A stretch of 64,000 bases of DNA from positions 2,979,821 through 3,043,820 of the forward strand of contig NC_022997.1 of NCBI RefSeq assembly GCF_000503895.1, in the 5' to 3' direction. A model generated the notes under the pieces. The model searched no databases. It worked only from the letters and a program-made list of their open reading frames with translations, and had not been told where the DNA came from. Source of the stretch: Hyphomicrobium nitrativorans NL23 (GTDB taxonomy: Bacteria; Pseudomonadota; Alphaproteobacteria; Rhizobiales; Hyphomicrobiaceae). Position 1 is the stretch's first letter, and each line of letters opens with the position of its first letter. The position numbers were made by a program, and so were the translations under genes. Below are positions 19,585-28,680 of the stretch, in pieces.

Positions 19585-20952
19585 CTATTTACCGAGCGGC
19601 ATGTTGAGTTGAAGCCTGCCGGACCAAGTATCGGCGCCGGTTTGGCCGCCGGTCTCGACGCCGCCTTTGGCCTCGAAGCTCATGCTGTCCTTCTTGCCTA
19701 GCGCGACGCCTGCCTCGGCCTTCCAATGCAAATCGGGGTGCGCCGTTACGCTTCCGGGAGTGATTTCCGAGAAGTCCTCGAAGGCGAGAAAGCCGCCGGC
19801 CGCGAAGCGGGGCTCCAAGTAGGTCTCGCTGTCGAGCGTGAAGCGGCGTTTCACCTCGGGCAGGAAATCGAGACGTCCGCTCCCGCCCGACGCAACGGCG
19901 CCAGACATCGACGTGCCCTGAAATTCCGGGGTATCGTCCGCATACGACAGGCCAACGCTGGGCGAGAACGTCCAGCCCGCGACGGGGCGCGTGCCGCGCA
20001 AGGTGCCACGCATCAAGCGGCGGTCGGCCGTGGCGGTATCGAGCATGATCCCCCGCGGGAGACCGTCTGCCGTTCCCCAGGCCGCGCGTCCATCGAACAC
20101 AATGCCGTGGCCGAAGCGGATGCTGACATACGGGCCCGCCATCCAGCCCCGCGCCGATACGCCAGCGCCCTCCACCGCCTGGTCGAACTGCGCGAGGGTG
20201 CCCAGCATGATGTCAGGCCCCAGCATGTATTTGCTGCCGAAATACATGACCATCAGATTGCCGTCGGTGTCGCGCGCATTCATGTCGACGGTGTCGTAAT
20301 GGAGATGCCGCCCCTCGAACCAGAAATCGAGAATGCCGGGGTCGCGCTTCTGATCGGGGTTCATCGCGGCCGTCAGCTCCGACAGGCTGAATGAAGCGGT
20401 GATGTCGCGCGGCGGGCCGTCTTCCGGCGCGCCGGCCAGGCCCGTTTCCCCGAAGGGGTTGAACTCGCTACGTGGGCGGTCGATGCGCATGCGATCGGGG
20501 TCGCGCGCGGCGAGGAACGCCTTGCGGCGATCCTTGAGGCGGCGTTCGGCCCTCGCATGAGCGGCGGATGTGCACGTGACGCGGAGGCGAGCACCCGAGC
20601 CGCTCTCGGCAGAGACACGGAAACCGTAGTCGCCCGAGCGCGGTGCAATGAACAAAACGGACGATGCGGGGCCCGCGTGCAGCGTTTCGGGACCGTCGGA
20701 TGCGCTGTCGACGGAAAGCGCGGCCGTGGCCTCGGTCGAGATGGCGATGGCGAGCGCGTCGCCCTGATCGAGGTTCGCATCGCGTGTGCCGCTTCGCCCC
20801 GCAGCGACGGAAAGATCGAGAGCGCCGCGGTTGATCGCCTCGCAGCCGTCCGCATCGCCCGCAGGAGCAGGACCGGCGTTCAGCGCAACTCCCGCCACCA
20901 CGGCCGCCGCCGTCACTCGCTTAAACAGATACGCAAACGGTGTCATCCGCAT
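19585..20952 (-). CDS. Exported autotransporter-like beta-barrel protein
   Basis: 455-residue protein with a signal peptide (start at 20952 after GAGG; cleavage near PAPAGDA). An N-terminal domain of about 130 residues looks like a sugar/peptidase-associated beta-sandwich (SGDYGFRVSAESGSGARLRV). A basic linker follows, then about 250 residues of alternating aromatic/polar strands. That part resembles an autotransporter beta-barrel (RGWMAGPYVSIRFGHGIVFDG, WTFSPSVGLSYADDT) and ends in an amphipathic strand, RLQLNMPLGK. It lacks a long passenger. No family name is recognised with confidence; outer-membrane location is inferred. Confidence 0.65.
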   Translation of the reverse strand: MRMTPFAYLFKRVTAAAVVAGVALNAGPAPAGDADGCEAINRGALDLSVAAGRSGTRDANLDQGDALAIAISTEATAALSVDSASDGPETLHAGPASSVLFIAPRSGDYGFRVSAESGSGARLRVTCTSAAHARAERRLKDRRKAFLAARDPDRMRIDRPRSEFNPFGETGLAGAPEDGPPRDITASFSLSELTAAMNPDQKRDPGILDFWFEGRHLHYDTVDMNARDTDGNLMVMYFGSKYMLGPDIMLGTLAQFDQAVEGAGVSARGWMAGPYVSIRFGHGIVFDGRAAWGTADGLPRGIMLDTATADRRLMRGTLRGTRPVAGWTFSPSVGLSYADDTPEFQGTSMSGAVASGGSGRLDFLPEVKRRFTLDSETYLEPRFAAGGFLAFEDFSEITPGSVTAHPDLHWKAEAGVALGKKDSMSFEAKGGVETGGQTGADTWSGRLQLNMPLGK

Positions 20953-21229
20953 CGGAGCCTCATTGTCTTCTGCGGGGAATTTTCCTCGTTCGATCAAGGG
21001 GCTCCATGCCCTTCAAAATCGACGAAAGCATGACTCATGCTGCGGCGCGGCATCGCAGGGCTACGCTGTTCCGCCTGGCTCTGCGATCTCGCACGCCGTC
21101 CACTTTGCGAAAAAATATTTCCTGCCGCCCGATCTTTCCGCGGGGCATCGGCGTTTCACACACGCTCTGGGATCTGCGGTGGCAAGCCGTGGGCCGCCTC
21201 CTCTTCACAATTTCCCATGGATACCGCGA
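20953..21229. other. Spacer between divergent beta-barrel and ROK genes
   Basis: 277 bp holding both promoters. The ROK frame remains open throughout, but translation of this part has no family resemblance. Nothing else is recognised. Confidence 0.35.
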
Positions 21230-22273
21230 TTGCCCGTCATCACCCAACATGGCGCCAAGGTCCTGCCCAGTGTGGAGGTGGACAGCTATAACCTCGAAAT
21301 CCGCGACGAAGAGGGGTTCGTCGGCGATCGTGCGAGCCGTAGCGCGTTCACCGCCATCATGGACGAATGGCGGGAGCCTTTGCGCAAGCTCGGCGCCGAT
21401 CCGCTCGGCGAAGATGCGACCGAGGACATCAGCAAGAAGAAGCTCGACGCATTGCTTGCGGAGGGCGACCCGGAGGCGGGCGGCCTGATCCACAGCGCCA
21501 TCGAAGCCTTTTCGAAAGAGCTGGATCACGTCATTCGCCGCTTTCTCAAGTCCGCGAGTTGGCGGGCAACGGAAGCCATCGTCGTCGGCGGCGGCTTTTC
21601 GGACAGCCGCGTCGGCGCACTCGCGGTGGGACGCACCGAGATTCTGCTCAAGGCGAGCGGCAAGGACATCGAACTCGAACTCATCCGGCATCATCCGGAC
21701 GAAGCGGGGCTCGTGGGCGCGGCCCACCTCATGCCCGCCTGGACGCTCGAAGGGTTCGACGGGATTCTCGCGGTCGATATCGGCGGCACGAACATCCGCG
21801 CCGGTGTGGTGGAGACCAACCTCAAGAAATCCAAAACGCTCGAAAAAGCAAAGGTCTGGAAATCGGAGCTTTGGCGGCACGGCGACGAGAAGACGAAGCG
21901 CGACGAGGCCGTCGACCGCCTCGTCGACATGCTTCAGGACCTCATCAAGGTTGCGGCGAAGGACAAACTCAAGCTCGCGCCTGTCATCGGTGTCGGCTGC
22001 CCCGGTCTCATTCGCGACGACGGCGCCATCGAAACCGGAGCGCAGAACCTGCCCGGCAACTGGGAAACCAAGAGTTTCAATCTTGCAGAGAGCCTCAGAG
22101 CCGCCATCCCCGAGATCGGCAAGCACGACACTGCCGTCGTCATGCACAACGACGCGGTCGTGCAAGGGCTCAGCGCGTTACCGTTTATGAGCGACTACGA
22201 TCGCTGGGCGGTGCTCACCATCGGCACAGGGCTTGGCAACGCGCGGTTTACCACGCGGCGCAAGCGCAAATAG
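21230..22273 (+). CDS. ROK-family sugar kinase-like protein with permuted motif order
   Basis: About 347 residues from the TTG at 21230 (start uncertain; no good ribosome site). The second half has the N-lobe signatures of a ROK kinase: phosphate-1 AVDIGGTNIRAGVV (181-194), GVGCPGLI, catalytic NDA (307-309) and phosphate-2 LTIGTGLG (329-336). The protein ends 11 residues later. The first half instead looks like a ROK C-lobe: GDPEAGGLIHSAIEAFSKEL, the adenosine motif IVVGGGFSDSRVG (117-129) and HPDEAGLVGAAHLMPAW. The order is thus C-lobe then N-lobe, a circular permutation. The usual ExGH and CxCGxxGC zinc motifs are not seen. The substrate is unknown. Confidence 0.7.
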   Translation: MPVITQHGAKVLPSVEVDSYNLEIRDEEGFVGDRASRSAFTAIMDEWREPLRKLGADPLGEDATEDISKKKLDALLAEGDPEAGGLIHSAIEAFSKELDHVIRRFLKSASWRATEAIVVGGGFSDSRVGALAVGRTEILLKASGKDIELELIRHHPDEAGLVGAAHLMPAWTLEGFDGILAVDIGGTNIRAGVVETNLKKSKTLEKAKVWKSELWRHGDEKTKRDEAVDRLVDMLQDLIKVAAKDKLKLAPVIGVGCPGLIRDDGAIETGAQNLPGNWETKSFNLAESLRAAIPEIGKHDTAVVMHNDAVVQGLSALPFMSDYDRWAVLTIGTGLGNARFTTRRKRK

Positions 22274-22352
22274 CGCCAGTCCTGCTTTCCGCTGGAACCT
22301 CGATTTCGCACCTGCGTTGTTCTCATCAGCGAATGCGGAACAGGTCTTACCC

Positions 22353-22859
22353 ATGCAAAAGTTCGAGCGCGTCTACATGCGCACCCTGCGGCAGATTTAC
22401 GACACGGAACGTCAGCTCGTTGCGTCGCGCTCGCTCATTTCTGGCAACGTCGCGGACGTCCGCCTAGTCGCGATCCTCTCGCAAATTCTGCGGCAGTCGG
22501 AAGATCAGGTTCTGCGCATCGAGCGCATGTTTACCGTCTTTTATCTTGAGCCGCGGGCGGAAGCGTCCTGGGTGGCGACTGCGCTTCTCAGGGATGCCTG
22601 GGAGGCGAACGCAAACCGCCTCGAAGGTGGAGCGCAGGGCTGCGCGGCTGCCCTTCTCGCGCTCAAGCGTTACGAGATCACGCTCTACGAATCTCTTTTG
22701 CGCTGGTCCGAGCAATTGCAGCTCGACGAAGTGATCCCCGACATCCGCCGCAGTATCGCCGAGGAGTTGGTGCAAGCGAGCGCGCTCTCCGAGCTTGCTT
22801 ACACGGAAGATCCGAACGATGAGGCGATCGCACATACGGAACATGCGGCGCTTCATTGA
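22353..22859 (+). CDS. DUF892 (YciE/YciF-like) ferritin-like protein
   Basis: 168-residue all-helical protein. It starts MQKFERVYMRTLRQIYDTERQL, the typical opening of the DUF892 family (a helix containing the Y-x-x-E motif). Further helices (LSQILRQSEDQVLRIERMF, LALKRYEITLYESLLRW) fit a four-helix ferritin-like bundle. Members are associated with stress responses, but their activity is poorly known. The ATG at 22353 is chosen because the family pattern begins there, although the frame is open upstream from 22233. Confidence 0.7.
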   Translation: MQKFERVYMRTLRQIYDTERQLVASRSLISGNVADVRLVAILSQILRQSEDQVLRIERMFTVFYLEPRAEASWVATALLRDAWEANANRLEGGAQGCAAALLALKRYEITLYESLLRWSEQLQLDEVIPDIRRSIAEELVQASALSELAYTEDPNDEAIAHTEHAALH

Positions 22860-22912
22860 ACGCCTTCGCCTGCATAGCGCGCACGAACCTGACGCCCCCA
22901 GGATTTCTGATT

Positions 22913-22942
22913 TCTAAAAAAGAAACCGGCCTCAAGGGCCGG
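22913..22942 (-). terminator. Terminator of the FixJ-type regulator operon
   Basis: Read on the minus strand: stem CCGGCC, loop CTTGA, GGCCGG, then TTTCTTTTTT. It lies downstream of the 25-residue peptide gene. Confidence 0.7.
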
Positions 22943-22999
22943 CACGAAGACGCTACGGAAGCGCAGAGCGGGAGATGCTTTTCTTATTTTTGTGCTGGT

Positions 23000-23077
23000 T
23001 CAGATCCAGCCGAACAGCGCAAGCAGAATCAAAACCGATGCCGGGACTCCCAAAGCCCAAAGAAGAATATAGCGCAT
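23000..23077 (-). CDS. Small hydrophobic membrane peptide
   Basis: ATG at 23077 opens a 25-codon frame whose product is almost entirely one hydrophobic helix (MRYILLWALGVPASVLILLA...FGWI). It lies 121 bp after the response regulator on the same strand and before a rho-independent terminator, so it is transcribed if the operon reads through. The ribosome-binding site is weak. No family is recognised. It could be a regulatory micro-membrane protein acting on the MASE1 kinase, which is inference only. Confidence 0.45.
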   Translation of the reverse strand: MRYILLWALGVPASVLILLALFGWI

Positions 23078-23197
23078 GGCCGATTCCGTTTTTTCTGTCG
23101 CCAGAACGGGCCTCAAGCCCGCGTGTTCGTTCAACACGCGACAGATACGGAAGTTCCAGACCAAAACGTCCCGCCGATTTTCTCGCTCCGGCTTACG

Positions 23198-23809
23198 CTA
23201 CTTCGGCGGCTCGGCCGGAAGCAAAGCGCTCACCTTGCGAACGAGATCAGCCACGTTCTGCGCGCCGATGCGCTCCATCACCCATGCGCGATACGTCTCG
23301 ACGGTGCGCGGGCTAATCGAAAGCTTGGCTGCGATCTGCTTGTTGGACATTCCCGCCGCCACGAACTCCAGCACTTCGCGCTGGCGCGGCGAAAGGGCTT
23401 TCAGACGCTCGGCGATATCGGTGCGCTCGCTCTGCTCGGTGCTCTGGCGGCGTGCCTTCTGCACCGCATCGGTCACGCTGTTGGCAAAACGCTCGCCGTC
23501 ATAGGGTTTCTCGAAGAAATCGAAGGCGCCGTTCTTGAGGGCCTGCACCGCCATCGAGACGTCGGCATGCCCGCTGATGAGGATCAGGGGCGCTTCCAGA
23601 TTGCGGTACTTCAGCTCACGCTGAAGTTCGAGCCCTGTCATGCCGGGCATCCGCACGTCCGCCACAACGCACGACGGTCTATTGTCGGGCAACTCCTCCA
23701 GAAACGCCTCGGCGGATTCGTAACATGCGACGGGAATGTCCCGGCTTTCGATCAAAAGGCGCATCGAATGCAGGACAGCGGAATCATCGTCGATCAAAGC
23801 TACGGTCAC
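23198..23809 (-). CDS. FixJ-type response regulator (LuxR output domain)
   Basis: 203-residue two-component regulator. The receiver domain (1-120) has ALIDDDSAVLHSM, phospho-acceptor Asp in CVVADVRMPGMTG, LISGHADV and the conserved Lys in FFEKPYDGERF. The LuxR-type helix-turn-helix is LSPRQREVLEFVAAGMSNKQIAAKLSIS (split by family pattern) followed by PRTVETYRAWVMERIG. It lies 37 bp downstream of a MASE1 histidine kinase on the same strand and is its evident partner. The regulated genes are unknown; the TonB-receptor genes divergent from the kinase are candidates. Confidence 0.92.
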   Translation of the reverse strand: MTVALIDDDSAVLHSMRLLIESRDIPVACYESAEAFLEELPDNRPSCVVADVRMPGMTGLELQRELKYRNLEAPLILISGHADVSMAVQALKNGAFDFFEKPYDGERFANSVTDAVQKARRQSTEQSERTDIAERLKALSPRQREVLEFVAAGMSNKQIAAKLSISPRTVETYRAWVMERIGAQNVADLVRKVSALLPAEPPK

Positions 23810-23846
23810 GTCGTCTCCATTCCTATTGTGTGTTGTCTGCCGTTAT

Positions 23847-25481
23847 TTAGGTACCGGTCACCGTGGTTGGAAGGGTAAACGATACCGCGGCGCCGCTGCC
23901 GGTGTTCTCGACAGACAGCTGACCGCCGTGCGACTCGGCGGTCGAATGGGCCAGCGCGAGGCCGAGACCCAGCCCCTCGCTCTTGGTCGTCGCGAACGGC
24001 GCGACGGCGCGTGCGAGAATATCCGGGTCGAAACCTGGCCCGTTGTCCTCGACCTTCACGATCACGCGGCCGGACTCGACGAGGTTCGCAGACACGAGGA
24101 TGCGCCCATCGGGACGCCCTCCGGCGTTGATGGATTCGGCGGCGTTACGGATCAGATTGATCAGCACCTGTTGAATTTGCAGCCCATCGCACACGATAGG
24201 CGGAAGATTGCGCGCAATGCGGGTTTCCACCTCCACGTTTGAAGTGGCGCTGTCGAAGCGGCAGTGGGATATGGCTTCGCGGACCAGCTCGACGCAGGAT
24301 TGAGGCACCATCTCGTTGGTGCCCATACGAATGAAATCCCTGAGACGCCGTACGACTTCGGCGGCGCGATCGACCTGGGCAACCGCATGCTCGGCTGCCT
24401 CGCGCGCCGTCACATTGTCCGTCGGCTCCTTGTTCACGGCCATCTTGACGAGGCGCGTATAGTTGGCAATCGCCGTCAGCGGCTGGTTGATCTCGTGTGC
24501 CAGCACGGCCGCGAACGCGCCCATCGTGTCGAGGCGCGCCGCGCGCTCAAGCGCCTCCTGGTTCTGGCGCAACTGCGCCTGAGTGCGGAGCTGCTCGTTC
24601 ACCACCGCGCCGATCGTCAGTCCTGTCAGGGCGAGTACGATCATGAGTGCTTGATACGATGTTATGTCGCTCGTCTCTACCCCCGAATATTGCATCGCCG
24701 ACATCAGGCCGATCTGCGTGAGCACGAGGCCCGCCGTCACGCCTTCGAGCCCGAAGCGCACGGCTGTCCACATGACGGGCAGAAAGAACAAGTAGAATTG
24801 CTTGAACCGGAACGTGTCGGACAGGCCAAAGACTGCTGCGACCGTTGCCGCCAGCGCCAGGACAAGCACAGCGAGTTCGATCGACGGCACCAGCAGCCTG
24901 CGGCGCGTAAAGAGGATCAGGAGGAACGGCGTCACGACGGTAACGCCGATCATATTTCCGATCCACCACTGCAAACCCGTCGGGACGACATCCTCCGCAG
25001 CGATCAGGCTGGAGGCGGCCAACAGCGCCACATACGCGACTGCGACGAGTGCGGTGCTCACCGCGGCCACGGGGATCAGCAGCATCAGTGCGCGGCGGGT
25101 GCTGAGGGTGCGGTCGAACCTGAGCTTTGGCAGCGTGAGGAGAGCCGTTGCGCTGCCGTATCCCAGCCCCATCAGCGTGGCCCCGAGCAGATTGACGTCG
25201 AGCGGCAAAGGCTCGGACGGCACCACCATCCCGGACACGAACGGCGCAATGAAAAGCCAAGGGATGTATTCGCGACCAAGCAGAAGCACGAGGGCGAAGC
25301 TCAGGCCCGTTGCAGGGTTCCATGGCGTGACGCCGATGGCTGCCACATGGCTGAGGTCGCCCAGCCAATCGACCAGAACATAGCTGGCGACGAACGCGAG
25401 TCCGATCGCGATCGGAGCGCGTGAAAACAGAGCAGCGACGGGCAAGTTTCTTGCGACCGCCTCCTGCGTCCAGTTGTACAT
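23847..25481 (-). CDS. MASE1-domain sensor histidine kinase
   Basis: About 544 residues. An N-terminal MASE1-like integral membrane sensor (about 20-300) has eight or so hydrophobic helices and the typical WNPATGLSFALVLLLG and WWIGNMIGVTVVTPFLLIL patterns. A short coiled coil leads to the kinase: His box VLAHEINQPLTAIANYTRLV, N-box LINLIRNAAESI, G1 EDNGPGFD and G2 GLGLGLALAHSTAESHGG. It is of the FixL/DctB-like HPK4 type that pairs with FixJ regulators. Start: an ATG at 25487 abuts GGAG, whereas the ATG at 25481 has proper spacing and is preferred. The signal is unknown. Confidence 0.9.
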   Translation of the reverse strand: MYNWTQEAVARNLPVAALFSRAPIAIGLAFVASYVLVDWLGDLSHVAAIGVTPWNPATGLSFALVLLLGREYIPWLFIAPFVSGMVVPSEPLPLDVNLLGATLMGLGYGSATALLTLPKLRFDRTLSTRRALMLLIPVAAVSTALVAVAYVALLAASSLIAAEDVVPTGLQWWIGNMIGVTVVTPFLLILFTRRRLLVPSIELAVLVLALAATVAAVFGLSDTFRFKQFYLFFLPVMWTAVRFGLEGVTAGLVLTQIGLMSAMQYSGVETSDITSYQALMIVLALTGLTIGAVVNEQLRTQAQLRQNQEALERAARLDTMGAFAAVLAHEINQPLTAIANYTRLVKMAVNKEPTDNVTAREAAEHAVAQVDRAAEVVRRLRDFIRMGTNEMVPQSCVELVREAISHCRFDSATSNVEVETRIARNLPPIVCDGLQIQQVLINLIRNAAESINAGGRPDGRILVSANLVESGRVIVKVEDNGPGFDPDILARAVAPFATTKSEGLGLGLALAHSTAESHGGQLSVENTGSGAAVSFTLPTTVTGT

Positions 25482-25954
25482 CGCCATCTCCGGTTGGACG
25501 CTCGATCGAACCCCGCAGGCGCCGTCCTTATCCCCGGGGTGTGGGCCGCCATCCCCGCGCCTATGATCGGTGAGAGCGCCGCGCCATCAGCCCTTTCATG
25601 CATAAAAGTGACTGCGGATCGTGTCCAGAAGCGGGGAGGCCCGTAGCGCCGCGCGTAACCCTTCATTGGGCGGCCTATTTTAGGAGGCTTGCGGGCGCAC
25701 CCGAACGTCACGACACACTCGATGCATGCCCTGTCCTGCCGCAGTCGGCATTAGATCGAAGGACGATCCAATCGCTGTGGTGACCGTTCGACACCGTGTC
25801 CGGATGCGTTCATCGAGACCGATTCTGCTGCTGTCGATGGCCGGAGGGAGGCGGTTGGTTCGACGATCAAGACCGCGACCGTCTCCCCACCCCCTAATCC
25901 GCGTCCGCACGAGGCCTGATTGACGTCAGACCGCACGACGGGCTCCCGGCATTG

Positions 25955-25982
25955 TTGCGGAATTATCCCGGCTAAATAGGGA
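25955..25982 (+). promoter_or_regulatory. Conserved promoter-proximal block, TonB receptor 1
   Basis: TTGCGGAATTATCCCGG aligns with TTGCCAATATATCCCGG at 28845 upstream of the paralogue; both are followed by an AA..AGGG pattern. It is probably the core promoter or an operator shared by the two receptor genes. Confidence 0.45.
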
Positions 25983-26218
25983 TTTATTCCCGATTTTACG
26001 CCATTTATCGTAGTTATCCGTAGGACACTTTCCCGACTGATGTCACCGCCAGTGCGCATCCCCAATTGCTGCATCAAGGCGACACCTAAAGCATGTGCTC
26101 GGGAGATTATTGAAACTTTATAGCAAAACTAACCATCCGGAGCCGTGAAAGGCACTGGGATCATTGGTAGAATTCGCGGGAGTTTGCGGATGTCTGCTGG
26201 GGGATTAACGACTTGTCC

Positions 26219-26236
26219 TGCCGGGAGTAGCCGGCA
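26219..26236 (+). promoter_or_regulatory. Leader hairpin next to the ribosome-binding site, TonB receptor 1
   Basis: TGCCGG-GAGTAG-CCGGCA stem-loop ending 24 bases before the ATG, directly ahead of the GGGGAGGGG ribosome-binding site. The same structure with a changed loop precedes the paralogue at 29082. Confidence 0.5.
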
Positions 26237-26259
26237 AGCGCGTACGGGGAGGGGTTTGA

Positions 26260-28629
26260 ATGCCAGGACGTAGACACCTAATGCTATCGGTCATGGCTGG
26301 CGCCGTGGCGGTGATGACATCGCCCGCGCTGGCTCAAGAGGCTGCGCAGCCCGCAGAGGGCGCGTTGCCTGAAGTCGAGGTGATCCAGAAAAAGTCACCG
26401 GCACCGGCCGCCAAAAAGAAGGCTGCAGCGCCGAAGCAGGCCTCTCCGGCGCCCCAACCTCCGCCCGCATACGATTACGTCGATGCGGAGCCGGCCGCTG
26501 CGCTGGAGAACTCGCCCTACGGAGCGACCAACAGCAGCGGCGCCGCCGAGCGCGCCGCAATCGGCCCCATCTCGCCGATCAACGCCCGCACGATGCTTCC
26601 TGACGATCTGCAGGACTTCTCGGGCGCCGCAACGCGGGTGACGCGCGACGACATCGATCAGCAGCATCCCCTCACCAACCACGAGGCGCTCGCGCGCGTG
26701 CCCGGCGTGATCACCGTGACAGACGACGGCGCCGGACGCCACGGCGGCTTCGGTATCCGCGGCTCCACCTATCGCCGGTCGCGCAAAGTGCTGGTCATGG
26801 AAGACGGCCAGCCGATCAACTTCTCGACCTATATCGATTCCTCGACTCACTACACGCCGCCGATCGAGCGCGTGGAATCCATCGAGGTGATGCGCGGGCC
26901 GATCGTCAACTACGGTCCGCTCAACAACCACGGCGTCATCAACTTCCGCAACCTGTCACCCTTTGGCGCCAACGAGACCGTCGTCAAAGCCGGCATCGGC
27001 TACACGGAAGGCGTGGATAAGGACGTGAACAACTTCCGTCACGTTCATACACGCCAGAACCTCGGAAACGTCGGCGTCGTCGCTTCGTACTCGGGAGCCG
27101 ATACGGGCGGATCCTGGGACAATGAGGTCCTGCGCTACAACGACTTCTATGGTGCGCTCGGCTTCCGCGGCTCCAACCAGGATCTCACGATCTCGGGCGG
27201 TTATTTCCGCCAGCGCGACAACTACGACGAATACAACTTCAACGGTAGCAAAGCCGAATTCCGCGCCAACGGGCGCAGGAAGGCCGACAACAACCCCGCC
27301 TTTACCGAAGATACGCCAGGGACCGGCATCGTCGGCATGGACGACAACGTCTACGAAGCCGATCATTATCGCCTGCAGATCGCACATAACTACTATTTCG
27401 ACCGTGACACCACGCTGTCCACCCGACTTTACGGGGCCGACAGCCACCGTGTTCGTTCGTACTTTGCCGACGATGCCGCTAACGCCGTTGTTCCCACAGA
27501 GATGGAAACACGCGATCGCCATTACCAGAACGTTGGCTTCGATACGCGCGTCGAGTTCGCCAATCGCTCGCTCTTCAACGGCATGACGTACGACCTTCAA
27601 GCCGGTGTGCGCTACGAGGAGCAGTGGTTCACCAATATGAACCGCGAAGGTGGACCAGGATTGGGCATCAACAGGCCGGGCGACCTAGCCCGCAAGGAAC
27701 AGCTCGACGCTCAGGCCTTTGCCGCCTTCGTCCAGGCTGCCGTGCATATTACGCCGACGTTCACCGTCACGCCCGGCGTGCGCTTCGAGAGCTATGACGT
27801 CAGCTATAGCCGCGAATTCAACAGCGGCGCACCGGTCAACAATCCGGCAACGCTTACGTCCGACCATCACGAGCTGCTGCCGATGCTCGCATTCTCATGG
27901 GAAGCAGCTCCGCGTTCGACGTTCTATGGCGGATATCATCGCGGCCTCACACCGCATATCGTGCGCGACGCAGGCGATGCAGGCGTCGACGGATGGCCTT
28001 TGGACAGCGAGATCGGCGATAACTTCGAGCTTGGCTTCCGCACGACGGCCGTGCGTGGCGTAACGCTCGATCTGGCCTACTTCCACAACCGGATCGACAA
28101 CTATCAGTTCAGGGAAGCTTTCCGGGGCCCGTTCGGTTCGGCCGTCTATTCGAGCCTTGAGGAAGTCCACATCAACGGCTTCGAAATTTACGGCCGCATC
28201 GACAGCAAGCCGTTCACGGGAGGGCCCTGGAACGTCTTCGGTGAAGCCGTTTACACGTATGCCGACGCGGAGATCGAAAAGGGCGTCGACGATGCTGGCG
28301 TTTCCGTTGCCGGGAACACGGCACCGGAGGCCATGAAGCACTTCGCGAACCTCACGCTCGGCGTTCAGTATCGCGATCTTTGGGATGCTAGCGTGACCTA
28401 TACGTTCCGCGACAGCTTCTACATGGACGAAGAAAACACGTTCGCAAACGAGACCGACAGCGAATGGTTGCTATCGGCACGCGCAAACTTCCACGTGACT
28501 GACGCGGTCACCTTGTGGGCCAGCGGCCAGAATCTCACGAACGAGTTCTACATCAGTGAAGTCTCTGGCGGGTACAAGGCCGGTCTCGGCCGCACCGTCA
28601 TGGGCGGCTTTACCTGGAAGTTCGACTAA
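26260..28629 (+). CDS. TonB-dependent outer-membrane receptor 1
   Basis: 789-residue receptor with a signal peptide (cleaved after PALAQ) and an unusual Lys/Ala/Pro-rich segment (about 46-75). The plug domain (about 120-240) contains LARVPGVITVTDDGAGRHGG, GIRGSTYRRSRKVLVMEDG and VESIEVMRG. The 22-strand barrel ends with the aromatic signature GFTWKFD. The closest recognisable group is the FecA-like (iron-citrate type) receptors. No FecR/FecI pair lies near and no N-terminal signalling domain is seen. It is tandem with a paralogue at 29123. The substrate is unknown; metal chelates needed for methanol oxidation are one possibility. Confidence 0.88.
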   Translation: MPGRRHLMLSVMAGAVAVMTSPALAQEAAQPAEGALPEVEVIQKKSPAPAAKKKAAAPKQASPAPQPPPAYDYVDAEPAAALENSPYGATNSSGAAERAAIGPISPINARTMLPDDLQDFSGAATRVTRDDIDQQHPLTNHEALARVPGVITVTDDGAGRHGGFGIRGSTYRRSRKVLVMEDGQPINFSTYIDSSTHYTPPIERVESIEVMRGPIVNYGPLNNHGVINFRNLSPFGANETVVKAGIGYTEGVDKDVNNFRHVHTRQNLGNVGVVASYSGADTGGSWDNEVLRYNDFYGALGFRGSNQDLTISGGYFRQRDNYDEYNFNGSKAEFRANGRRKADNNPAFTEDTPGTGIVGMDDNVYEADHYRLQIAHNYYFDRDTTLSTRLYGADSHRVRSYFADDAANAVVPTEMETRDRHYQNVGFDTRVEFANRSLFNGMTYDLQAGVRYEEQWFTNMNREGGPGLGINRPGDLARKEQLDAQAFAAFVQAAVHITPTFTVTPGVRFESYDVSYSREFNSGAPVNNPATLTSDHHELLPMLAFSWEAAPRSTFYGGYHRGLTPHIVRDAGDAGVDGWPLDSEIGDNFELGFRTTAVRGVTLDLAYFHNRIDNYQFREAFRGPFGSAVYSSLEEVHINGFEIYGRIDSKPFTGGPWNVFGEAVYTYADAEIEKGVDDAGVSVAGNTAPEAMKHFANLTLGVQYRDLWDASVTYTFRDSFYMDEENTFANETDSEWLLSARANFHVTDAVTLWASGQNLTNEFYISEVSGGYKAGLGRTVMGGFTWKFD

Positions 28630-28638
28630 GACACGACC

Positions 28639-28664
28639 CTGGGCGGCTCCCTCGGGCCGCCCAG
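28639..28664 (+). terminator. Stem-loop after TonB receptor 1
   Basis: Perfect 9-bp stem CTGGGCGGC / GCCGCCCAG with an 8-nt loop, ten bases after the stop. It has no T-tract, so termination may be partial or the stem may serve mRNA stability. Confidence 0.55.
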
Positions 28665-28680
28665 TACCTTCTCCCAAGGA

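Larger units (their letters stand above)
25482..26259. promoter_or_regulatory. Long divergent intergenic region and leader of TonB receptor 1
   Basis: About 780 bp between the MASE1 kinase and TonB receptor 1 with no convincing gene. The right 300 bp is homologous to the region before TonB receptor 2. Shared blocks include a TTGCGGAATTATCCCGG element at 25955, a CACCGCC...TTGCTGCATCA block near 26044-26076, AACTTTATAGCAAAACT near 26114, and a stem-loop at 26219. A plus-strand promoter and a long leader transcript are inferred. Confidence 0.55.

Noticed and set aside
20786-21229. N-terminal extension of the ROK-like protein
   Set aside because: The frame is open but the sequence has no family resemblance and overlaps the divergent beta-barrel gene and its promoter.
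22856-23878. 340-residue plus-strand frame
   Set aside because: It is antisense to the FixJ-type regulator; only the minus strand shows receiver and LuxR motifs.
25598-25923. Two short plus-strand frames upstream of TonB receptor 1
   Set aside because: Arg/Pro/Ser-rich translations without ribosome sites; better explained as promoter and leader DNA.
25955-26259. Cobalamin riboswitch in the TonB receptor leader
   Set aside because: A GCCAGTG-like string is present, but the B12-box and core helices are not recognisable.
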